From positions 1 to 64,000 of the forward strand of contig CANDOC010000005.1 of assembly GCA_947387575.1 (NCBI GenBank): 64,000 nt of DNA. Reading direction: 5' to 3'. Of this stretch, positions 60,676 to 64,000 are shown one piece after another. The notes beneath the pieces were generated by a model. That model had not been told where the DNA came from. It saw nothing but the letters and a program-made list of their open reading frames with translations, and searched no databases. Source of the stretch: Spongorhabdus nitratireducens (GTDB taxonomy: Bacteria > Pseudomonadota > Gammaproteobacteria > Pseudomonadales > Endozoicomonadaceae). Numbering within the stretch: position 1 is the stretch's first letter; each line of letters begins with the position of its first letter. A program made the translations under genes and the position numbers.

Positions 60676-61578
60676 TTAAACCCGCCCCTCTGCCACCGCT
60701 ATAGAAGAATGCTCGGCTGGTGTGATGGGTAATTCTTCCAGACAGGTTTGTTGTTCCTGAACACCCAGCCCACTGATGCCCAGTCGTATAACCTGACCGG
60801 GCTTAAGGTAAACCGGTTCCGGCTTTTGGCCTAATCCCACGCCTGGTGGAGTACCACTCGAAATGATATCGCCGGTGTGAAGAGTGAAGAATTGACTGAG
60901 ATAACTGACCAGGGCTGCAGCACCAAAAACCATGGTGCTGGTATTACCATTCTGGTAACGGTGACCGTCTACTTCCAGCCAGATATCCAGATTTTGTGGA
61001 TCGGGTATTTCATCGGTTGTTACCAGCCAGGGGCCAAGTGGTGCAAAGGTGTCACAGCTTTTGCCCTTGATCCATTGTCCGGTGCCTTCAAGTTGCCACT
61101 GGCGTTCGGACAGATCATTAATAATGCAGTAACCGGCAATATGGTTGATTGCATCAGCTTCAGATACATGCTTTGCGGGCTGACCAATCACAATGCCCAG
61201 TTCGACTTCCCAATCTGTTTTGGTTGAGTGAAGGGGAATCATAACCGGGTCGAAAGGACCACTGATGGCGCTGGTGGCTTTACCAAACAGTACCGGCTCT
61301 TCAGGTACCTGCATTCCGGATTCTGCAGCATGATCTGCATAATTCAGACCAATGCATAGCAGTTTGCCGGTACCACTGACACAGGCGCCAATGCGGGGGT
61401 TGCCAGTAACCGCAGGGAGTGTTTCCAGGTCAACCCGACGCAATATATCCAGTTGCCGCGGCAATAAAGTTGCACCGCTGATATCCGGTACCACTGCACT
61501 CAGGTCTCGAATTACATGATGACTGTCGAGTATGCCGGGCTTTTCAGATCCGGGAGGACCATAGCGTAAAAGCTTCAC
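60676..61578 (-). CDS. fumarylacetoacetate hydrolase family protein, probable 2,4-diketo-3-deoxy-L-fuconate hydrolase
   Basis: 300 residues. FAH fold with LLCIGLNYADHAAESG (about 94-109), the metal ligands in WEVELGIVIG, and GDIISSGTPPGVGLG near the C-terminus. In non-phosphorylating L-fucose degradation a member of this family cleaves the diketo acid to pyruvate and L-lactate. It is the first gene of the four-gene operon. Other FAH activities are possible; context makes the fucose role most likely. Confidence 0.87.
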   Translation of the reverse strand: MKLLRYGPPGSEKPGILDSHHVIRDLSAVVPDISGATLLPRQLDILRRVDLETLPAVTGNPRIGACVSGTGKLLCIGLNYADHAAESGMQVPEEPVLFGKATSAISGPFDPVMIPLHSTKTDWEVELGIVIGQPAKHVSEADAINHIAGYCIINDLSERQWQLEGTGQWIKGKSCDTFAPLGPWLVTTDEIPDPQNLDIWLEVDGHRYQNGNTSTMVFGAAALVSYLSQFFTLHTGDIISSGTPPGVGLGQKPEPVYLKPGQVIRLGISGLGVQEQQTCLEELPITPAEHSSIAVAEGRV

Positions 61579-61663
61579 TGCGTTCGAGTCTCCGCTGCAA
61601 CACCTGAGTCAGAAAACGTAGTTGGCAGCGGGAGTAAGCGCAAACTCTAAAGCGGGTTAATAT

Positions 61664-62770
61664 TCAGCTTTCGGCTTCAGTTTGTGGGTACTTGCGTATA
61701 AGGCTTCGAAGCTGATCATAAGTCAGTCCCAGTTTTTCAGCGGCCTTGCGCTGTTTGAACTGACTGGCTTCAAGCGCACGGTTCAGTAGTGCTTTTTCAA
61801 CATCAATCTGAATCTGTTTGAGATTGATTGAACAACCCTCTGTCAGCTGTTCCAGACTGCTTTCCAGTACACCCAGGTCAGGTGTTTTTTCATTGTTGGC
61901 AGCTGGTTGCGCAGGTTCTGTTTCAACACGCTGCTCCAGGCTTTTTAGCCAGGGTGAATCGAAGGGATTGAGAATAATCCGCTCGATATAACCATCTGAT
62001 CCTGCATGACAAACACTACGTTCAACCGCATTTTTCAGCTCACGGACATTACCGGGCCAGTGGTGGTGTATTAACGTTTCAATAGCTGTTTCGGAGAATC
62101 CGTTGAATTCAGCATCCGACATCTCATCGGCAAGCTCATGTTGCATTCGCAGGGCAAAGTGATGAGCCAATTGCAGAATGTCATCCTGGCGAACACGTAA
62201 AGGCGGGATAGCAATCACATCAAAGGCCAGTCGATCCAACAGGTCCTGTCTGAACTTTCCTGCAGCAGCAAGCTCAGGAAGGTTTTCATTGGTTGCGGCA
62301 ATAACCCGGACATCGACTTTAATAACCCGGGAACTGCCAACCCGGTAAAACTCGCCATACTCCGTTACCCGCAACAGTTTGTCCTGCAGCCGTGGCCCCA
62401 TGGTGGCAAGCTCATCCAGAAACAGGGTGCCACCGTCGGCTTCCTCAAACAGTCCGGCTCGACTCTGGCGGGCACCGGTAAACGCTCCGGCTTCATGACC
62501 GAACAGTTCTGAATCCAGTAACTCATCATTAAAGGCGGCACAATTCAGCTTCACCAGATTTTGCTGCCAGCGTGGCGACAGGTAATGCAGACGACTGGCG
62601 ATTTCTTCCTTGCCGGTTCCCCGTTCCCCGATAACCAGTACCGGGCGATGATGGCGGGCATAGCGGGAAACGGACTCCATCATCTCCAGAAATGCCGAGG
62701 ATGAGCCGATCAGTCCTTTTCTGTGGTTAGTCATTTTATGGTTTGTAATTGTTGTTGTGATTTTCACCAA
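61664..62770 (-). CDS. pspF: PspF-type sigma54 activator
   Basis: 368 residues. It begins directly with the AAA+ domain (no receiver domain), as PspF does: LIGSSSAFLEMMESVSRYA, Walker A GERGTGKEE (about 42-50), GAFTGA (sigma54 contact, about 96-101), Walker B GGTLFLDELA and the C-terminal Fis-type HTH (KAAEKLGLTYDQLRSLIRKY). A short linker is slightly longer than in E. coli PspF. It is divergent from the psp genes it should activate; PspA normally inhibits it by binding the AAA+ domain. Confidence 0.93.
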   Translation of the reverse strand: MVKITTTITNHKMTNHRKGLIGSSSAFLEMMESVSRYARHHRPVLVIGERGTGKEEIASRLHYLSPRWQQNLVKLNCAAFNDELLDSELFGHEAGAFTGARQSRAGLFEEADGGTLFLDELATMGPRLQDKLLRVTEYGEFYRVGSSRVIKVDVRVIAATNENLPELAAAGKFRQDLLDRLAFDVIAIPPLRVRQDDILQLAHHFALRMQHELADEMSDAEFNGFSETAIETLIHHHWPGNVRELKNAVERSVCHAGSDGYIERIILNPFDSPWLKSLEQRVETEPAQPAANNEKTPDLGVLESSLEQLTEGCSINLKQIQIDVEKALLNRALEASQFKQRKAAEKLGLTYDQLRSLIRKYPQTEAES

Positions 62771-62855
62771 GAGTTGGTTTATCTCACCACAGGGTGGTTT
62801 TAAAAACCATGATTAAATTTAAGTAAATTTTTGGTAAAAGAAATATTTCCTTAAT

Positions 62856-62868
62856 AAACAACAGGTTA
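62856..62868 (+). promoter_or_regulatory. candidate IHF site in the psp promoter region
   Basis: AAACAACAGGTTA fits WATCAAN4TTR with one mismatch and lies between the expected PspF sites and the sigma54 promoter, as in E. coli pspA. Match quality alone is weak. Confidence 0.3.
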
Positions 62869-62884
62869 TGTTGTTATTTGAAGT

Positions 62885-62900
62885 TGGCACGATATGTGAA
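62885..62900 (+). promoter_or_regulatory. sigma54 promoter of the psp operon
   Basis: TGGCACG-ATAT-GTGA: the -24 element is perfect and the -12 element has the conserved G at the right spacing (GTGA in place of TTGC). It faces away from pspF, 60 nt before the small exported protein gene. It rules out upstream starts for that gene. Confidence 0.7.
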
Positions 62901-62960
62901 ATGTATAAGGGCAAGAAGGTGAAAAAACCTTCACTTCTGATCACGGAAAGGAACACAATC

Positions 62961-63251
62961 ATGAAAGGTCACTTGCAATCTGTTATTGTCGCTCTGGTTC
63001 TGGCGTTGCCTGTCGTAAGTCAATCAGCGGTGGCTGGTCCTGACGCCGAACCTGCCAAGGCAATTCCGCAGGATGAATTGCAGGTGCTGAAGAACGAGTC
63101 CATGGCCCGGATCGAAGAAGACATCAAACGGAGTATTCCTGCTGAAATTGCCAAGCTGCATCAGCTGATGCTGGATGCAATGCCAGAAGAGCAGATGGAA
63201 CAACAGGCTGTTGCTGCAGAGATTAAACAATATTCAGAGCAGCAGCTTTAA
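62961..63251 (+). CDS. small exported protein ahead of pspA
   Basis: The frame is open from 62868, but the sigma54 promoter lies inside that extension, so ATG 62961 with AAAGGAA upstream is chosen (96 residues). A signal peptide (HLQSVIVALVLALPVVSQSAVA) ends in an AxA-type site near residue 24. The mature part is charged and helical (about 45-95), rich in Glu, Gln and Met. Not recognised as a known Psp protein. It shares the PspF promoter and is 13 nt from pspA, so it is expected to be a periplasmic part of the envelope-stress response. Confidence 0.75.
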   Translation: MKGHLQSVIVALVLALPVVSQSAVAGPDAEPAKAIPQDELQVLKNESMARIEEDIKRSIPAEIAKLHQLMLDAMPEEQMEQQAVAAEIKQYSEQQL

Positions 63252-63264
63252 GGAGTTAAACAAG

Positions 63265-63921
63265 ATGAGCATCTTTTCACGCCTCAGCGATATCATGAAT
63301 GCCAATATCACAGCATTGCTGGATAAAGCAGAAGACCCTGAAAAAATGGCGCGTCTGATGCTGCAGGAAATGGAAGAAACACTGGTTGAAGTTCGCACTG
63401 ATGCCGCCCGGTTAATTGCTGACAAGAAAGAAACTGAACGACAGTTAATCAGACTGGAGCAAAGTGCTCAGGAATGGGCTGAAAAGGCAGCACTGGCACT
63501 GCAGCATGAGCGGGAAGATCTGGCCCGGCATGCATTGTCAGAAAAACAGAAAGTCATGCTGCAGGTAAAAGAGAAGCAGGCTTATTTATCTGAAATGGAG
63601 CAGCAGCTGGATAAGCAAGATGAAGATATCCAGCGACTGCAGGGTGCAATGAAAGATGCACGCAAGCGACTTGATTCGATCCGTCTGAGAAAACAGGTTG
63701 GCACAAACCGTCTGAAAATGCGTGAGCAGACCCGGGAAGAAAACCGGTTGCGGCAGGAAGCGCGGTTTGAACATATGGAAAGGGATATTGATGCCCTGGA
63801 AGGGCAGCTGGATGCCTTTGATATGGGCGACTCCAAGCTGAGTAACGAACTGCAGGAGCTGGAGATGAACAGTGCGATTGATAAAGAGCTGGAAGCTCTG
63901 AAGAACAGCCTGAAGCAATAA
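63265..63921 (+). CDS. pspA: phage shock protein A
   Basis: ATG 63265 preceded by AAGGAG gives 218 residues, close to E. coli PspA (222). The start MSIFSRLSDIMNANITALLDKAEDPEKM (split at about 1-28) is typical, with the amphipathic membrane-sensing N-terminus. The rest is ESCRT-III-like coiled coil. PspA restrains PspF under normal conditions and coats damaged inner membrane under stress. The 79 nt after its stop show no further gene in the window; pspB/pspC would be expected next. Confidence 0.95.
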   Translation: MSIFSRLSDIMNANITALLDKAEDPEKMARLMLQEMEETLVEVRTDAARLIADKKETERQLIRLEQSAQEWAEKAALALQHEREDLARHALSEKQKVMLQVKEKQAYLSEMEQQLDKQDEDIQRLQGAMKDARKRLDSIRLRKQVGTNRLKMREQTREENRLRQEARFEHMERDIDALEGQLDAFDMGDSKLSNELQELEMNSAIDKELEALKNSLKQ

Positions 63922-64000
63922 CAGGCACAGCACTTCAAGTAAATATAAAAGACAGGGTTAGTCTAGAGTCCAGCGGTTATTCAGGTTACTCTGTCTGATA

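Noticed and set aside
62868-62960. Upstream extension of the small exported protein
   Set aside because: A sigma54 promoter lies inside the extension, and the signal peptide and ribosome-binding site support ATG 62961.

Overview
The window looks like chromosome of a marine gammaproteobacterium, probably of the Oceanospirillales/Endozoicomonas type. This is inferred from protein style (DNA polymerase II, PspF/PspA, Fur-type boxes, a Vps/Wzx-Wzy polysaccharide locus, a eukaryote-like kinase) and no sequence search was run. Coding is dense, and most of the minus strand from 24 to 47 kb is one polysaccharide locus.

1-9.7 kb: the 3' end of a large calcium-binding repeat (RTX-like) protein is followed on the same strand by a DUF3467 protein, a GAF-HlyD adaptor, a PqqD-like/M50 protease/HlyD fusion, a truncated SecA paralogue and a second HlyD adaptor. 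No type I ABC exporter or TolC gene is visible. This is the best candidate in the window for an undescribed export or surface-display system. 9.7-11.8 kb: an rtcB-prfH ribosome-repair pair, preceded by a 14-codon leader ORF and a hairpin that covers the rtcB ribosome-binding site. 11.8-15.0 kb: an acyltransferase and DNA polymerase II (polB), convergent.

15.1-17.7 kb: an unannotated CsrB/Rsm-like RNA (about 345 nt) with a consensus sigma70 promoter, four hairpins presenting GGA in their loops and a strong terminator. Its -10 element lies inside a near-consensus Fur box. It converges on fumC; upstream of fumC are a small FagA-like gene and a second Fur-like box. 17.7-24.7 kb: a TPR-like protein, a CstA-family transporter, a lipoprotein, an orphan PduT-like microcompartment shell protein, a PduO-type cobalamin adenosyltransferase, an AraC-family regulator and a divergent ExaC/AldB-type aldehyde dehydrogenase.

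24.7-47.9 kb: exopolysaccharide/capsule locus. In transcription order: outer-membrane beta-barrel, Wza-like export protein, Wzc-like tyrosine autokinase, a 1.3-kb gene-free leader with an exact ops (RfaH) element, an AsnB-like amidotransferase, glycerol-3-phosphate cytidylyltransferase, Wzx, a CDP-glycerol glycerophosphotransferase, Wzy, a DUF1972 glycosyltransferase, rfbBACD for dTDP-L-rhamnose, a polyprenyl-phosphate sugar transferase, a second ligase/polymerase, galU, a CpsB-type PHP phosphatase and a VpsP-like protein. The middle part (about 33-42.6 kb) is visibly AT-rich, as expected of an exchanged serotype cassette. The genes predict a rhamnose-containing polymer carrying glycerol phosphate.

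48-64 kb: a retropepsin-like protease, a ZrgA-like protein with an ABC ATPase and FtsX-type permease (putative metal uptake), a 54-residue zinc-ribbon protein, a Hanks-type Ser/Thr kinase, an NhaC antiporter, a Fur-box-preceded ABC exporter, a uridine-kinase-like protein, a four-gene non-phosphorylating L-fucose degradation operon, and the PspF/PspA envelope-stress module with a small exported protein between the sigma54 promoter and pspA.
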